From Chroococcidiopsis sp. CCMEE 29 (lineage in GTDB: Bacteria; Cyanobacteriota; Cyanobacteriia; Cyanobacteriales; Chroococcidiopsidaceae), in contig NZ_CP083761.1 of NCBI RefSeq assembly GCF_023558375.1, positions 1,539,001-1,603,000 of the forward strand: DNA of 64,000 nt, in the 5' to 3' direction. The position numbers and the translations under genes are program-made. The first letter of the stretch is position 1. The number at the start of each line of letters is the position of its first letter. Shown one piece after another: positions 1-10,148 of this stretch. A model generated the notes under the pieces. It had not been told where the DNA came from. It saw only the letters and a program-made list of their open reading frames with translations, and made no database searches.

Positions 1-81
1 CATTAATTTTTAGTGGCAGATGAATAAGCACATAGCTTATTAGTAAATAGATAAACAGTCAAGAAAAACCAAGCTGTTAGT

Positions 82-654
82 CTATGTTTTCAGCGCATCA
101 ATCAGCTTTTGAGCGATCGCCTGATACCAGGTGACATCCCCATAGGAGCGAGCTATCAGCATTGCCCCCTGTAGCCCCGCTACAATTAGCTGCGCTTCAA
201 CACAGGCAGATGCCTGGCAGTGAATGACCCCAGCTTTGGCACCCTCAACAAGTACCTTTGTTAACCAGACTACATTGTCATCAAAGAACTGATTTACTTC
301 CTCGCGAACTCTTTCAGGCAGGGTAGTAAAATCTGCTGCCAGCATTCCACACAGACACATCCGCTGCTCCTGCAGCATGTCACCGTAGAGCTGTATGTAC
401 CACTCCAACTTCTGATAAGGATCGTCGGCTACTCGATCAATCTGATCTAGCTTATTGTAGAAGGTCACGCGGAAGCGTGCGACTAACTCCTTGCCTAGGT
501 CACTCTTACTGGGGAAATGGTAGTGGATGCTTGCTTTTCGGATGCCAACCTGTGCAGAGATGTGTGCGTAGCTGAAGGCATTGTAGCCTCGAGTCTGCAC
601 CATCTGTTGGGCTACATCTAGTATCTGCTTAGCTGTGTCTGCTCTGTAATTCAT
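82..654 (-). CDS. TetR/AcrR family transcriptional regulator
   Basis: A 190-residue one-component repressor-type protein. Residues about 8-55 form the TetR helix-turn-helix, with the usual ending of a Tyr/His-Tyr-His-Phe stretch followed by Ser-Lys-Ser-Asp-Leu (IHYHFPSKSDL). The rest is a helical ligand-binding domain with several Cys and Met residues and no recognisable ligand signature. Length is normal for the family. It lies 39 bp downstream of a small membrane-protein gene on the same strand, so the two may be co-transcribed. Its target is unknown: no palindromic operator next to the gene was obvious to me. The family assignment is firm; a role in the glycan locus is not shown. Confidence 0.9.
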   Translation of the reverse strand: MNYRADTAKQILDVAQQMVQTRGYNAFSYAHISAQVGIRKASIHYHFPSKSDLGKELVARFRVTFYNKLDQIDRVADDPYQKLEWYIQLYGDMLQEQRMCLCGMLAADFTTLPERVREEVNQFFDDNVVWLTKVLVEGAKAGVIHCQASACVEAQLIVAGLQGAMLIARSYGDVTWYQAIAQKLIDALKT

Positions 655-693
655 AAAGCCAATTGCCAGGAAACAGTTAAAAGAATGCTTGCA

Positions 694-987
694 TCAAGGT
701 TCGGGCGAAGGCAGGTAACCCAGATAGAGGAGCAGACTAACCAAAAATATCGCTAAGACAACAGGCATAACTATAAACTGCGATTTTCTGGCTTTTATAA
801 GCTCTAGATAAGAGATAGGAACAGCAACAGGCCACAAGATAGTTGCAATGACTAAAATGACAATAGACAGAAACTTATCTTCTGGAGCTAAATTTTGCTT
901 TTGCTTGAAAAAATTTAACCAATTAATGAAGAAATATAAGGATACAAGTAGGTAAAAAACTATTAGAGCAGTGATAGTAGTTTCCAT
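694..987 (-). CDS. small three-helix membrane protein, function unknown
   Basis: A 97-residue protein made almost wholly of hydrophobic segments: roughly residues 5-27, 40-65 and 72-93, with a charged loop after the first (KQKQNLAPEDK) and a short Lys/Arg-rich loop after the second. There is no catalytic motif and I do not recognise the family. The start is the first ATG of the frame. The gene is immediately upstream of the TetR gene on the same strand. It could be a cyanobacterial hypothetical membrane protein; no function is proposed. Confidence 0.65.
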   Translation of the reverse strand: METTITALIVFYLLVSLYFFINWLNFFKQKQNLAPEDKFLSIVILVIATILWPVAVPISYLELIKARKSQFIVMPVVLAIFLVSLLLYLGYLPSPEP

Positions 988-1083
988 ATTAATTAATCTG
1001 TTTTCAAGCCAGAACAGTCATCTTAATTATGACCTGATTAACCGCTTGTGTAAGCAATTTAAGCCCCTACACAACAATGATGG

Positions 1084-1629
1084 TTAAACCCCTATAAGAA
1101 TTGATTCCATTAAAGGCCAGGTTGCATCTTTCTGAGAAATTTCACTAACAGGTAGCGGCCACACAATTTCCAGTAGTGGATCGTTATAGCGTAGACCCCA
1201 TTCCGACTCTGGAGCGTAGAATTCACTAATCTGATAGATAACCTCTGCTCCATCGGTTAAAGTTTGATAGCCGTGGGCAAACATTTCCGGTACATAGAGC
1301 GCTCTCCGGTTTTCAGCGCTTAGCTTCACACCAATGTGTTCTAGATAAGTGGGTGATTCAGGACGCATATCGATTATTACATCGTAAACAGCGCCTCTAA
1401 TACAACGAACTAGCTTTATTTCAGTTGCTGGGGCAGTTTGATAGTGCATTCCTCGCAACGTTCCCTTTTTGTAGTTATAAGATAGATTGCATTGAGCAAT
1501 ATTTGGTCTTAAACCGTACGCTGCAAATTCCTTTGAACAGAAAGTACGAGCAAAAAAGCCCCTGCGATCTTGTTGGGGCTCAAAGTCAATAATGAGTGCT
1601 CCTTTGAGCTTTGTTTCTGTAAATATCAT
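1084..1629 (-). CDS. rfbC: dTDP-4-dehydrorhamnose 3,5-epimerase family protein
   Basis: RmlC-type cupin epimerase of 181 residues, the usual length. It epimerises a dTDP-4-keto-6-deoxyhexose on the way to dTDP-L-rhamnose or a related sugar. The N-terminal pattern DFEPQQDRRGFFAR, the catalytic-His segment LRGMHYQ and the later FAHGYQTL are characteristic. An AGGAGG box lies 6 nt before the ATG. It is followed at 58 bp by a sugar SDR gene in the opposite transcriptional order (SDR first). No rfbA, rfbB or rfbD is in the window, so dTDP-glucose activation must be encoded elsewhere. Family is secure; the exact sugar is inferred. Confidence 0.88.
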   Translation of the reverse strand: MIFTETKLKGALIIDFEPQQDRRGFFARTFCSKEFAAYGLRPNIAQCNLSYNYKKGTLRGMHYQTAPATEIKLVRCIRGAVYDVIIDMRPESPTYLEHIGVKLSAENRRALYVPEMFAHGYQTLTDGAEVIYQISEFYAPESEWGLRYNDPLLEIVWPLPVSEISQKDATWPLMESILIGV

Positions 1630-1688
1630 TACTTCCTCCTAAAAAATTTTGCTTGAATGGCTGATTATTGACAGTGCTCTAGATGCTA

Positions 1689-2687
1689 CTAATTTTTGAT
1701 TTTAGATTTTACCTGCTTAACCGAAAATGGTTGAAAGATAGAGTGTTTGAAAGAAATATCTTTGGGGTTAATTAAGGTGAACAAACTTAATAACTGTTGA
1801 GCACCACGCTGGGCAGTCCATTCGCATTTAAAGCCAGGCATTATCTTATTAATCTTTTCAAAAGAGATACGATAGCTGTGCTGATTAAAAACTTTATTTT
1901 CAAAATTCAATGGGCAATCTTTAAAGACTTCAGCAACAATTTCAGCAATTTCTTTCACTTGATAATTGTGAGCCGTGTCGCCTACATTGAAAGTTTGATT
2001 ATGAACAATGTCGCGCGGAGCTTCAAGTGTGCATAAAATTGCCTTACAGACATCCAAGGCATGGACTAGCGGACACCAGAGGATACCATCGCTGGGAACT
2101 TTGATTTCCTTAGTAGTCCATGCTAGCCCTGCTAAATAGTTGAGAATACTATCGAAGCGCATCCTGGGTGATGCACCAAAGGCATGAGCAATACGCAAAA
2201 AAGTGGGAGAAAAACTGTCATCAGCGATCGCCTTAACATCTTGCTCTACCAACGTTTTGTAAATTGCATAATCTGATTGAGGATTAACAGGGAATTCTTC
2301 AGTGACATAGTCATCAGTATCGATGCCATATACACTGCATGAAGACATATAAATAAACCGACGCACGCCTGCTGTTTTAGCTATGTTTGCTAAACGCACT
2401 GAACCTTTATAGTTAATGTCATAGGCGATAGTTGGATATAGCTGTCCTGTTGGAGCATTGGCAAGATCACCCGTGTAAACAATTGCCTCGATATCAAGCA
2501 GGTCTTCAGTATCGATCTGCCGGATATCTGTATTCAGGGTTTTGGTAGTTAGTTCTGCACCCTTGTTCAGCTGATCGAAACTGTAAAACCCTGTATTTGC
2601 TCCAATAACTGTGTGTCCGCGTTGCATCAAGAAAGGTGTCAGCAATGAACCGATGTACCCTTCAGTCCCAGTGACAAGTATTTTCAT
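1689..2687 (-). CDS. NAD-dependent epimerase/dehydratase (extended SDR)
   Basis: Nucleotide-sugar epimerase/dehydratase type enzyme. The Rossmann glycine motif GTEGYIGS is at the N terminus, the SSCSVYG strand and the catalytic YAIYK (Tyr-X3-Lys) follow in the normal order. I chose the ATG giving MKILVTG; an in-frame TTG three codons upstream gives a longer form. The C terminus ends in KSKIKN, which is encoded by a copy of the AT-rich repeat also seen at 40.04 and 48.7 kb, so the natural end of the protein may have been extended by the repeat. It lies upstream of the rfbC-like gene, probably in one unit, and is divergent from the acyltransferase. Substrate unknown. Confidence 0.85.
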   Translation of the reverse strand: MKILVTGTEGYIGSLLTPFLMQRGHTVIGANTGFYSFDQLNKGAELTTKTLNTDIRQIDTEDLLDIEAIVYTGDLANAPTGQLYPTIAYDINYKGSVRLANIAKTAGVRRFIYMSSCSVYGIDTDDYVTEEFPVNPQSDYAIYKTLVEQDVKAIADDSFSPTFLRIAHAFGASPRMRFDSILNYLAGLAWTTKEIKVPSDGILWCPLVHALDVCKAILCTLEAPRDIVHNQTFNVGDTAHNYQVKEIAEIVAEVFKDCPLNFENKVFNQHSYRISFEKINKIMPGFKCEWTAQRGAQQLLSLFTLINPKDISFKHSIFQPFSVKQVKSKIKN

Positions 2688-2813
2688 AAATGTCAAATCA
2701 TATATGCTAAATGCTGCTTGTAGCAGCGACTACTCAAGAATCTGCTGGTCGTACCCTTGCTAAGAATTGCTCGGTCAATACTTATCTGTCACCTTATCAA
2801 CACGTTATCTGTC

Positions 2814-3650
2814 ATGTTAATTGCGTTATCTCAAGATATCTGGGCTCGTTTTTTGAGAACCTGGCAATCGGCTGGCGTACAGGGTATCTTCCCAGCCGCC
2901 TGGACCTTCTTTTGGATGAAATTTGCAGGGTTAGGCTATTTCGGACGAATTGCCACTTGGCTTGCCACATTATTTGCTCCGCCCTACTATGAACGCCGTC
3001 GCTTGGCTCGTTACAATTCAAAAGGCTATATTGCCCCTAGTGCAACTATCCATCATCCTCGTCTGCAACTGAGCGCGAATGTTTTCATTAGCGATCGCGT
3101 TGTTATATTTCAGGATAGAAACGGTGGTTCAGTAGCGTTGGCCGATCGCGTCCACCTATATCAGGATGTATGTATTCAAACGGGTGATGGCGGTAGCTTA
3201 GAGATTGGTTCTGATACACACATTCAACCTCGCTGCCAGTTGTCAGCCTATAAAGCACCAATTCAAATTGGTCGTGGTGTACAAATTGCACCGAACTGTG
3301 CCTTCTATCCCTACGATCATGGTGTTGCACCTAGTGAACTGATCATGAAGCAACCATTACAAACCAAAGGCGGCATCGTAATTGACGATGATGCTTGGTT
3401 AGGTTTCGGTGTAATTGTGCTGGATGGGGTACGCATTGGCAAGGGTGCCGTAGTTGGCGCAGGTGCTGTCGTCACCCACAATGTACCGGATGGCGCGATC
3501 GCTGTTGGCGTGCCTGCTCGTGTTGTTAACATGCGTAGTAATCTGGCAGGGGGGAACTCAGACAAGTCAACCACCCGCTTAGAAACCAAAAAGCTCTTTG
3601 CAGGTCAAAAGGGTATCGCTTCTCCGCTTCCTGATATCCCAATTCCTTGA
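2814..3650 (+). CDS. hexapeptide-repeat acyltransferase (LbetaH, O-acetyltransferase type)
   Basis: Left-handed beta-helix acyltransferase, likely transferring acetyl or another acyl group to a sugar hydroxyl. Isoleucine-rich hexapeptide turns run from about residue 65 to 215 (IGSDTHIQ, IGRGVQIAPN, IGKGAVVGAGAVV) and end with the standard GVPARVV. The segment before the repeats (residues 1-60) is hydrophobic and helical. I chose ATG at 2814; an ATG at 2757 gives 19 more residues. The last 30 residues beyond GVPARVV are not typical of the family and overlap the convergent gene at 3526 by 125 bp. It is one of few plus-strand genes here, divergent from the SDR. Confidence 0.82.
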   Translation: MLIALSQDIWARFLRTWQSAGVQGIFPAAWTFFWMKFAGLGYFGRIATWLATLFAPPYYERRRLARYNSKGYIAPSATIHHPRLQLSANVFISDRVVIFQDRNGGSVALADRVHLYQDVCIQTGDGGSLEIGSDTHIQPRCQLSAYKAPIQIGRGVQIAPNCAFYPYDHGVAPSELIMKQPLQTKGGIVIDDDAWLGFGVIVLDGVRIGKGAVVGAGAVVTHNVPDGAIAVGVPARVVNMRSNLAGGNSDKSTTRLETKKLFAGQKGIASPLPDIPIP

Positions 3651-4011
3651 GATCATCTGCACTCAAATCCTTGCTTAGCTCAAAGCTTAACTCAAGTATC
3701 GCTAAACACATTTCATTTCCGTCATTCCAACACTCCTGAACAATCTCCTGTATCTGTCTCTCACAGTCCCGAAATCTGAGCTTTAACTCCGGTGGGATGT
3801 TCTCATTACAGCTGCTAAAACGCTGGCAGTATTCATACAGAACGTCTGGGGGTAGATGGCTAAATGGAGCATTACTGTGAGGAATTCCATTTCCTGCTAC
3901 CAAGCACTCTATCTGCACTACTGCTGATTCCACAGCAAACAGCCAGTGTGGAGTCAGATAGATAGCTGGAGAACTGATTTTACTTTGCATATTGCGGATT
4001 TTATTTTTCAT
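3526..4011 (-). CDS. conserved-looking hypothetical protein, first gene after element copy a
   Basis: A 161-residue soluble, acidic, helical protein that I do not recognise. It has several Cys and aromatic residues and a C-terminal LSSPLPDYYAC. The first 12 residues (MKNKIRNMQSKI) resemble the peptide of the AT-rich repeat found elsewhere in the window, so the N terminus may be repeat-derived. Support for a real gene comes from position: element copy a (4171-4206) plus its leader blocks lies 160 bp upstream in the same relation as the other seven copies have to minus-strand genes. Its 3' part overlaps the acyltransferase tail by 125 bp in convergent orientation. Confidence 0.55.
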   Translation of the reverse strand: MKNKIRNMQSKISSPAIYLTPHWLFAVESAVVQIECLVAGNGIPHSNAPFSHLPPDVLYEYCQRFSSCNENIPPELKLRFRDCERQIQEIVQECWNDGNEMCLAILELSFELSKDLSADDLKELGYQEAEKRYPFDLQRAFWFLSGWLTCLSSPLPDYYAC

Positions 4012-4170
4012 ATTTTGGATCGCAAGCAGACGTGGAGTTTGACCACTTATGTTGCTGCCTATTAACTTTCCTTACTTACAAAACTTCTAGCCAGGAGAAC
4101 CAGCCCTGCAGTCAAAGCCTAGATAGCTAGAGTCCTTCTTGAGTTATCAGTATGCTACTCAAAGGGCAGA

Positions 4171-4206
4171 AACTGGACAATACAGATAAGTTCAGAAGTT
4201 TTACAG
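4171..4206 (-). promoter_or_regulatory. conserved intergenic element, copy a
   Basis: One of eight copies of a 36-nt element. In the direction of the minus-strand gene it reads CTGTAAAAC, then TTCTGAACTT, then ATCTGTATTGTCC. It is 160 bp upstream of the hypothetical gene at 3526-4011. Between element and gene are the shared leader blocks: an AGCATA box, AAGGACTCTAGCTATCTAGG, and a GGTTCTCCTGGCTAG block. Copies a and c are the most alike over this leader. Function is inferred: activator or alternative-sigma promoter site. Confidence 0.7.
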
Positions 4207-4285
4207 TGTTTTTCAGTACGAGTCTGGTCATCATTGAGATGTTCAGGTGTACTCTCTCTCCAATTACATGCTCTGTGGCTTTCCC

Positions 4286-4346
4286 TTGAAGAGGACGCGA
4301 GGACACGGGAAATGGAGAAAAACTCTCCGTGTCATTTCTTGTTCAA
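4286..4346. repeat. short palindromic repeat, TTGAAGAGGACGCG type
   Basis: A 61-bp unit bounded by TTGAA and TTCAA and containing the arms GACACGG and CCGTGTC. The same ends, TTGAAGAGGACGCG and GTCATTTCTTGTTCAA, bound a longer copy at 5468-5601. It is probably a miniature mobile or slipped-strand repeat of the cyanobacterial GCGTC family, not a gene. Confidence 0.65.
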
Positions 4347-4455
4347 ACAACAAATTAATAACTAAAGGTTTCTGATAACTGCAACTGCTGTCGTAGGTAT
4401 TAGTTCAACGCTGCAAAAGTGGTATGCACCTAAACATTTAAGAGAGCTATATAAT

Positions 4456-5457
4456 ATGCCAAAAGTTACTGTGTTAATTCCTAACTATAATTATGGTCAC
4501 TTTTTAGAGAAGCGTATTCAAAGTGTGCTTAATCAAACCTACCAAGACTTTGAGGTCATTTACCTCGACAATGGGTCAACTGATATTAGTAACCAAGTGT
4601 TTGCAAAGTTTATGAGTGACAAGCGCATTCGTGCAATTTATAATCAGGTCAACAGTGGTACTCCCTATACGCAATGGAACAAAGGAATGCGCGAGGCTCA
4701 AGGAGAGTATGTCTGGATTGCTGAGTCTGATGATTATGCCGATGAACGCCTACTAGCTGAACTCATTATCAGGTTAGACAAATATCCAACTGTAGGGATA
4801 GCATACTGTCAATCTTGGAAGGTTGATGAAAATGATAATATTCTATCTTGTTTCCAAGAGTGGACAGCAGATTTAGATGAACAACGCTGGAAAAAAGACT
4901 TTGTCAATAACGGCAAAGATGAGTGTAGTCGCTACCTAATTTTTAAGTGTATACTTCCTAATGCAAGTGCAGCTTTGATCAGACGGTCAGTATATGAAAA
5001 AGTAGGAGGAGTTGATGAAAAAATGATAGTTGCTGGAGACTGGATGCTATGGGCAAAAATGTTATTAGTTTCCGACATTTTATTTGTTGCTGAACCACTC
5101 AATTACTATCGAAAACATGGTAGATCTGTAACGAGTAATTGCCATAGAGGCGGGTTACTTCTAGCAGAATATTGTCAAGTGATTCAATATATTTTGCAAA
5201 ATGTGCAAATTTCAGAAGATATTTTGGAAAAAGTTTGTGATAGAACAATTGACTGGTGGTTAAATACTGTATTGCATCAGAATAATGTAGGTTTAAGTAG
5301 AAATCAGAAAATTTACAGAGTTTTGAGTGAGATAGACCCAAGAGTAAATCGTCGATTGATAAATCGTTGGTTACTAAAAAAAATTGTGAAAAGGGAGGAC
5401 AAACTCTCAGTCAAAAAAGGACTGCTGCACTTAGCACAAGGCTTTAAAAATAGATAG
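4456..5457 (+). CDS. GT2 family glycosyltransferase
   Basis: GT-A fold family 2 glycosyltransferase of 333 residues. It starts with the usual VTVLIPNYNYGHFLEKRI, has the nucleotide-sugar Asp segment IYLDNGSTD, and the metal-binding ESDDYAD in place of the common DXD. The C-terminal 100 residues are helical and basic. It is cytoplasmic or membrane-associated and adds one sugar to a lipid-linked oligosaccharide; donor and acceptor are not predictable. It is one of only two glycan-type plus-strand genes in this part. No element copy is in the right orientation to drive it: copy a lies upstream but points the other way. Confidence 0.88.
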   Translation: MPKVTVLIPNYNYGHFLEKRIQSVLNQTYQDFEVIYLDNGSTDISNQVFAKFMSDKRIRAIYNQVNSGTPYTQWNKGMREAQGEYVWIAESDDYADERLLAELIIRLDKYPTVGIAYCQSWKVDENDNILSCFQEWTADLDEQRWKKDFVNNGKDECSRYLIFKCILPNASAALIRRSVYEKVGGVDEKMIVAGDWMLWAKMLLVSDILFVAEPLNYYRKHGRSVTSNCHRGGLLLAEYCQVIQYILQNVQISEDILEKVCDRTIDWWLNTVLHQNNVGLSRNQKIYRVLSEIDPRVNRRLINRWLLKKIVKREDKLSVKKGLLHLAQGFKNR

Positions 5458-5467
5458 ATGCACAACA

Positions 5468-5601
5468 TTGAAGAGGACGCGGGGACGGGGAGACGCGGCA
5501 ACGGGGAGACATTACAGATAGAGATTGCTCATGCTCAACAGAAGTCTTGTCCTGTGAGGTGCAAAGCGCCTCACACCCTCTCCGCGTCATTTCTTGTTCA
5601 A
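5468..5601. repeat. longer copy of the TTGAAGAGGACGCG palindromic repeat
   Basis: It begins with TTGAAGAGGACGCGG, contains a run of GGGGACGGGGAGACGCGG-type tandem units, a separate hairpin with arms TGTGAGG and CCTCACA around 5553-5576, and ends with CTCTCCGCGTCATTTC and TTGTTCAA. It shares both ends with the 61-bp copy at 4286. It sits between two plus-strand genes and could act as a transcript hairpin. Confidence 0.6.
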
Positions 5602-5645
5602 GTGCAGCAGTGAAGTTAAGAACCACCTATTGAGAACTTTTTAGT

Positions 5646-6182
5646 ATGGCGACCATCCTCCAGTTCATAGCTCAGTGTCTTGATCGTCAAGGCTGGAAAT
5701 ACGAAATTGAGGCAGCTAACTTCCGCATCATCACAAGTGTCCAAGCACAGAACGGCGAGGACTTATGGATCGTGTTGCAGCTTTTAGAGGGTGGAAAGTT
5801 CCTCCAGTTCTGCGCTCCACAGATACTCCATGTGAAAGACCATGTTTACAAAGGCGTGCTTTTTCAAACAATGTTAGCCATTAGTTGGGAAGTAAAGATG
5901 TTGCGGTTTGAGTACGATCCAACTGATGGTGAAGTCCGCGCCTCTATTGAACTGCCTCTAGAGGACGCTGAACTGACCTACCAACAGTTTGATCGGTGTC
6001 TGAGTAATCTGAGCAATCTGGTGGAGCACGTAGCTATGCCTAGGCTGAAGGCGGTGCTAGCCACAGGGCAAGACCCAGGTCAAACACTCCTGGCTGAGAG
6101 TTGGCTGGATACCCTGCCAGAGGAATTACTCAACCTCCTAGAACAGGCGATGGCAGCTCGCCAGCAAAGACGAAACATTTAG
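5646..6182 (+). CDS. hypothetical protein, possibly YbjN / secretion-chaperone-like fold
   Basis: A 178-residue soluble protein without signal peptide or membrane segment. The pattern of an N-terminal amphipathic helix (ILQFIAQCLDRQGWKYEI), a beta-rich middle and a C-terminal helix pair with a DRCLSNLSNLVEHVAMPRL segment resembles cyanobacterial YbjN-domain (type III secretion chaperone-like) proteins. That assignment is from overall pattern only. It follows the GT2 gene on the same strand after a 188-bp gap filled mostly by a repeat. No role in glycan synthesis is evident. Confidence 0.6.
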   Translation: MATILQFIAQCLDRQGWKYEIEAANFRIITSVQAQNGEDLWIVLQLLEGGKFLQFCAPQILHVKDHVYKGVLFQTMLAISWEVKMLRFEYDPTDGEVRASIELPLEDAELTYQQFDRCLSNLSNLVEHVAMPRLKAVLATGQDPGQTLLAESWLDTLPEELLNLLEQAMAARQQRRNI

Positions 6183-6237
6183 ACCTTGAGAGTTTCTGTT
6201 GTTATATCAAATTTGCCTAATCGCTCATAACAAAGTT

Positions 6238-6279
6238 TCTCCGCGTCCCCGCGTCTCCCTGTCCCCGCGTCTGCCTCAA
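6238..6279. repeat. GCGTCCCCGCGTC tandem repeat
   Basis: Short degenerate tandem repeats of CCGCGTC and CCCGCGTCTCC lie between the convergent YbjN-like gene and ahcY. They belong to the same repeat family as the units at 4.3, 5.5, 7.66, 32.7, 33.8 and 40.0 kb. Confidence 0.65.
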
Positions 6280-6305
6280 CTATGGATATTCAACCGGACA
6301 TGATA

Positions 6306-7607
<1,302 letters not shown>

Positions 7608-7633
7608 TCAATTTGTTTGAGTGGTTGGTTACC

Positions 7634-8635
7634 TTAAGCTACTGCTGGCTCCTCCCTCTCCGCATCTTTGCGTCCCCGCGTCTTTGCGTCTTCGACCACG
7701 AGCACAGGCTTAGTTAAGGGTAAGACTCCAGCCAGATCGAGGATCTGAGGAATCAGGTCTTCTCGTTTAACCGCCATCATGTGTACCCCTTGACACATTT
7801 GACCGGCTAGCTGAACTTGCTCTGCCGCAATTATCATGCCTTCTTGCAGTGGATCAGCAGCACGTTCTAGCCGATCAATTGTTGCTTGGGGAATACTCAC
7901 ACCTGGAACGCAGCGGTTAATAAATTGAGCATTTTTAGCAGATTTAAGCAAGAAAATCCCAGCCAGAATTGGTTTGCCAAAATTAACCGCAATTTGGCTC
8001 ATAAACTTCTCTAAGCGGTTAAAGTCAACAATCAACTGGCTTTGAAAAAACTGTGCTCCTGCTGCTACTTTATGCTCAAAGCGTCGTTGTAAGCTTGACC
8101 AACTAGACAATTGCGGATCGACTGCCGCTCCCGGAAACAGCACAGTTGCTCCGTCACTCAAGGGTTGGTCATTGCAATCAAAGCCGCGATTAAGTTTTTC
8201 AATCGTCTGCAAGAGCCGAACAGATTCTAAATCAAACACGCCTCGAGCTTTGGGATGATCTCCTGCTTTCACCGGGTCACCTGTGAGAGCTAGGATATTG
8301 TGGATGCCAAGAGCATTAGCCCCCATCAGATCGGCTTGGAGAGCAATAGAATTGCGATCGCGACAAGTCATCTGACAGATTGGTTCAATTCCTTGCTGCA
8401 GCAGAATTACAGAAGCTGCCAATGGACACATTCGCAATACTGCCCGGCTGCCATCAGTAATGTTGACTGCATGAACGCGGTCCTTAAGAGCCAACGCCAT
8501 TTTTGCCATGTGCACCGCGTCTCCTCCTTTGGGGGGAGTCACCTCTGCTGTAATCAGAAATTCACCTGTCTGGGCTGCCGCACGAAAACTATTCTGGTGC
8601 ATGTCTTTGCCAGGTTCAAGAGGTTGCTGAGCCAT
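7634..8635 (-). CDS. metF: methylenetetrahydrofolate reductase
   Basis: It reduces 5,10-methylene-THF to 5-methyl-THF, the methyl donor for homocysteine remethylation. The TIM-barrel family is shown by EFLITAEVTPPKGGD near the N terminus, VNITDGSRA, MTCRDRN and ALTGDP. I chose the ATG at 8635, 2 bp after the metK stop; the longer frame would overlap metK. The last about 17 residues (EDAKTRGRKDAEREEPAVA) are encoded by a copy of the GCGTC tandem repeat, so the C terminus has been rewritten by repeat insertion. It is the second gene of metK-metF-ahcY. Confidence 0.9.
   Translation of the reverse strand: MAQQPLEPGKDMHQNSFRAAAQTGEFLITAEVTPPKGGDAVHMAKMALALKDRVHAVNITDGSRAVLRMCPLAASVILLQQGIEPICQMTCRDRNSIALQADLMGANALGIHNILALTGDPVKAGDHPKARGVFDLESVRLLQTIEKLNRGFDCNDQPLSDGATVLFPGAAVDPQLSSWSSLQRRFEHKVAAGAQFFQSQLIVDFNRLEKFMSQIAVNFGKPILAGIFLLKSAKNAQFINRCVPGVSIPQATIDRLERAADPLQEGMIIAAEQVQLAGQMCQGVHMMAVKREDLIPQILDLAGVLPLTKPVLVVEDAKTRGRKDAEREEPAVA
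7655..7693. repeat. GCGTC tandem repeat inside the metF 3' end
   Basis: CCCTCTCCGCATC, TTTGCGTCCCCGCGTC and TTTGCGTCTTCG follow one another. They translate, on the minus strand, into the charged metF tail. It is a coding copy of the intergenic repeat family. Confidence 0.7.
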
Positions 8636-8637
8636 GC

Positions 8638-9861
8638 TTAATGTGTATAAACCGCAATAGCTTCCTGCAATTGTGCAACTTTGTCCAAACGCTCCCAAGG
8701 CAAATCCAAGTCGGTGCGTCCAAAGTGTCCATAGGCAGCTACATCTTGATAAAAGCGTCCACCTCGCTCCTGAGGTAGACCACGTAAATTGAAGGTGTGA
8801 ATCAAACCAGCGGGTCGCAGCTCAAAATTTTGCTTGACCAAAGCTAGTAATTCCTCTGCAGGTAATCTACCAGTGCCAAAAGTCTCAATAAAAATGCTCA
8901 CGGGTTTGGCTGTTCCAATCGCATAGCTCACTTGCACCTCGCACTTGTCAGCTAAATCAGCAGCCACGATATTTTTAGCTATATAGCGACATGCATAACT
9001 TGCGGAGCGATCTACCTTAGTTGGGTCCTTACCGGAAAAAGCACCACCTCCATGACGAGAATATCCGCCATAAGTATCCACAATGATCTTGCGTCCAGTC
9101 AGCCCAGAATCGCCTTGGGGACCTCCAACAACAAATTTACCGGTGGGATTGACTAAAAAACGAGTTTGCTTGTCAGGCTTAATGTCTATATCAGCAAAGA
9201 TAGGTTCGACGACTTCTAGCCATAAGTCCTGAAAAATTTCAGATTGGGATGCTTCCTCTGAGTGTTGAGTAGAAATTAAAATCGTATCAATTCCCACAGG
9301 GCAACCATCCTCATAAGCCACTGTTACCTGCGTTTTGCCATCTGGTCGCAAGTAGGGTAGCTGTCCTGTTTTACGTACCCTTGCTAGCCGCCTTGCCAGT
9401 CGATGCGCCAGACTAATCGGCAGTGGCATCAGTTCGGGAGTTTCTTTACAGGCATAACCAAACATAATCCCCTGATCGCCAGCGCCAATGGCATCCCAAG
9501 CATCTTCATTGTCCCCTTGGCGGCACTCTAGAGCTTTGTTGACTCCCTGGGCAATGTCTGGTGACTGTTCGTCTAGAGTAACTAAAACTGCACAACTATT
9601 AGCTGAGAAGCCGTTAGTTGCATCTGTATAGCCAATTTCAGCAATTTTTTGTCGTACCAGCTTAGCATAATCTACTTTGGCGTTCGAGGAAATCTCTCCT
9701 GTAACCATCACCAAGCCAGTATTTACCACCACCTCTGCCGCTACTCGGCTGGCAGGATCTTGATTCAGGTGAGCATCCAAAATCGTATCAGAAATCTGAT
9801 CGCAAATTTTATCGGGATGACCCTCAGTTACAGATTCAGATGTAAATAAGTATCTAGTCAA
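8638..9861 (-). CDS. metK: S-adenosylmethionine synthetase (methionine adenosyltransferase)
   Basis: It makes S-adenosylmethionine from methionine and ATP. Signature segments are [18 protein letters not shown] at the N terminus, [12 protein letters not shown] in the middle and [16 protein letters not shown] toward the C terminus. Length is 407 residues. I chose a TTG start at 9861 because it gives [11 protein letters not shown], matching the family N terminus, and has GGCAGGGA 8 nt upstream; the ATG-like frame at 9909 adds 16 atypical residues. Element copy b lies 252 bp upstream, so methyl-donor supply may be co-regulated with the glycan genes. First gene of metK-metF-ahcY. Confidence 0.96.
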   Translation of the reverse strand: MTRYLFTSESVTEGHPDKICDQISDTILDAHLNQDPASRVAAEVVVNTGLVMVTGEISSNAKVDYAKLVRQKIAEIGYTDATNGFSANSCAVLVTLDEQSPDIAQGVNKALECRQGDNEDAWDAIGAGDQGIMFGYACKETPELMPLPISLAHRLARRLARVRKTGQLPYLRPDGKTQVTVAYEDGCPVGIDTILISTQHSEEASQSEIFQDLWLEVVEPIFADIDIKPDKQTRFLVNPTGKFVVGGPQGDSGLTGRKIIVDTYGGYSRHGGGAFSGKDPTKVDRSASYACRYIAKNIVAADLADKCEVQVSYAIGTAKPVSIFIETFGTGRLPAEELLALVKQNFELRPAGLIHTFNLRGLPQERGGRFYQDVAAYGHFGRTDLDLPWERLDKVAQLQEAIAVYTH

Positions 9862-10112
9862 TTTAGTTCCCTGCCTTTTCTTGCAGATTGTTTTTTTCTG
9901 AACGTACAAGAACTACAAAAGGTATCGTCAAGTTAGCACCAATACTGATACTTTGAGAAAATTAGGAATGTAAAACTTTATTCCTTCGCTAATAATGTTG
10001 GCAAAATGTAATTTTGTTTTCACCAATTTAGCTTTGTATCAGTTAGCTTGACATACTACCTAAATAGTAAACTCCTACTTTAGGCTACATAACAGGTTAT
10101 TTAAAATGCCCA

Positions 10113-10148
10113 AACTTGTCGATACAGAAAAGTTCAGATGTTTTACAG
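10113..10148 (-). promoter_or_regulatory. conserved intergenic element, copy b (upstream of metK)
   Basis: Written on the plus strand it has AACTTGTCGATACAG, then AAAAGTTCAG, then ATGTTTTACAG, almost the consensus of the eight copies. It contains the imperfect dyad AACTTGT and AAAAGTT spaced by 8 nt. The nearest downstream minus-strand gene is metK. The extra leader blocks of copies a, c and e are not evident here. Confidence 0.7.

Larger units (their letters stand above)
4012..4455. other. 444-bp intergenic region with element copy a and a palindromic repeat
   Basis: No gene is seen. The region holds the conserved leader of copy a (about 4072-4206), a second half-site GTTCAG at 4241 and the repeat unit at 4286-4346. 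The final 100 bp before the plus-strand GT2 gene show no clear promoter to me. Confidence 0.6.

Noticed and set aside
9862-10112. SAM or SAH riboswitch in front of metK
   Set aside because: I saw no arrangement of conserved cores of the known classes; the leader is AT-rich without clear nested helices.
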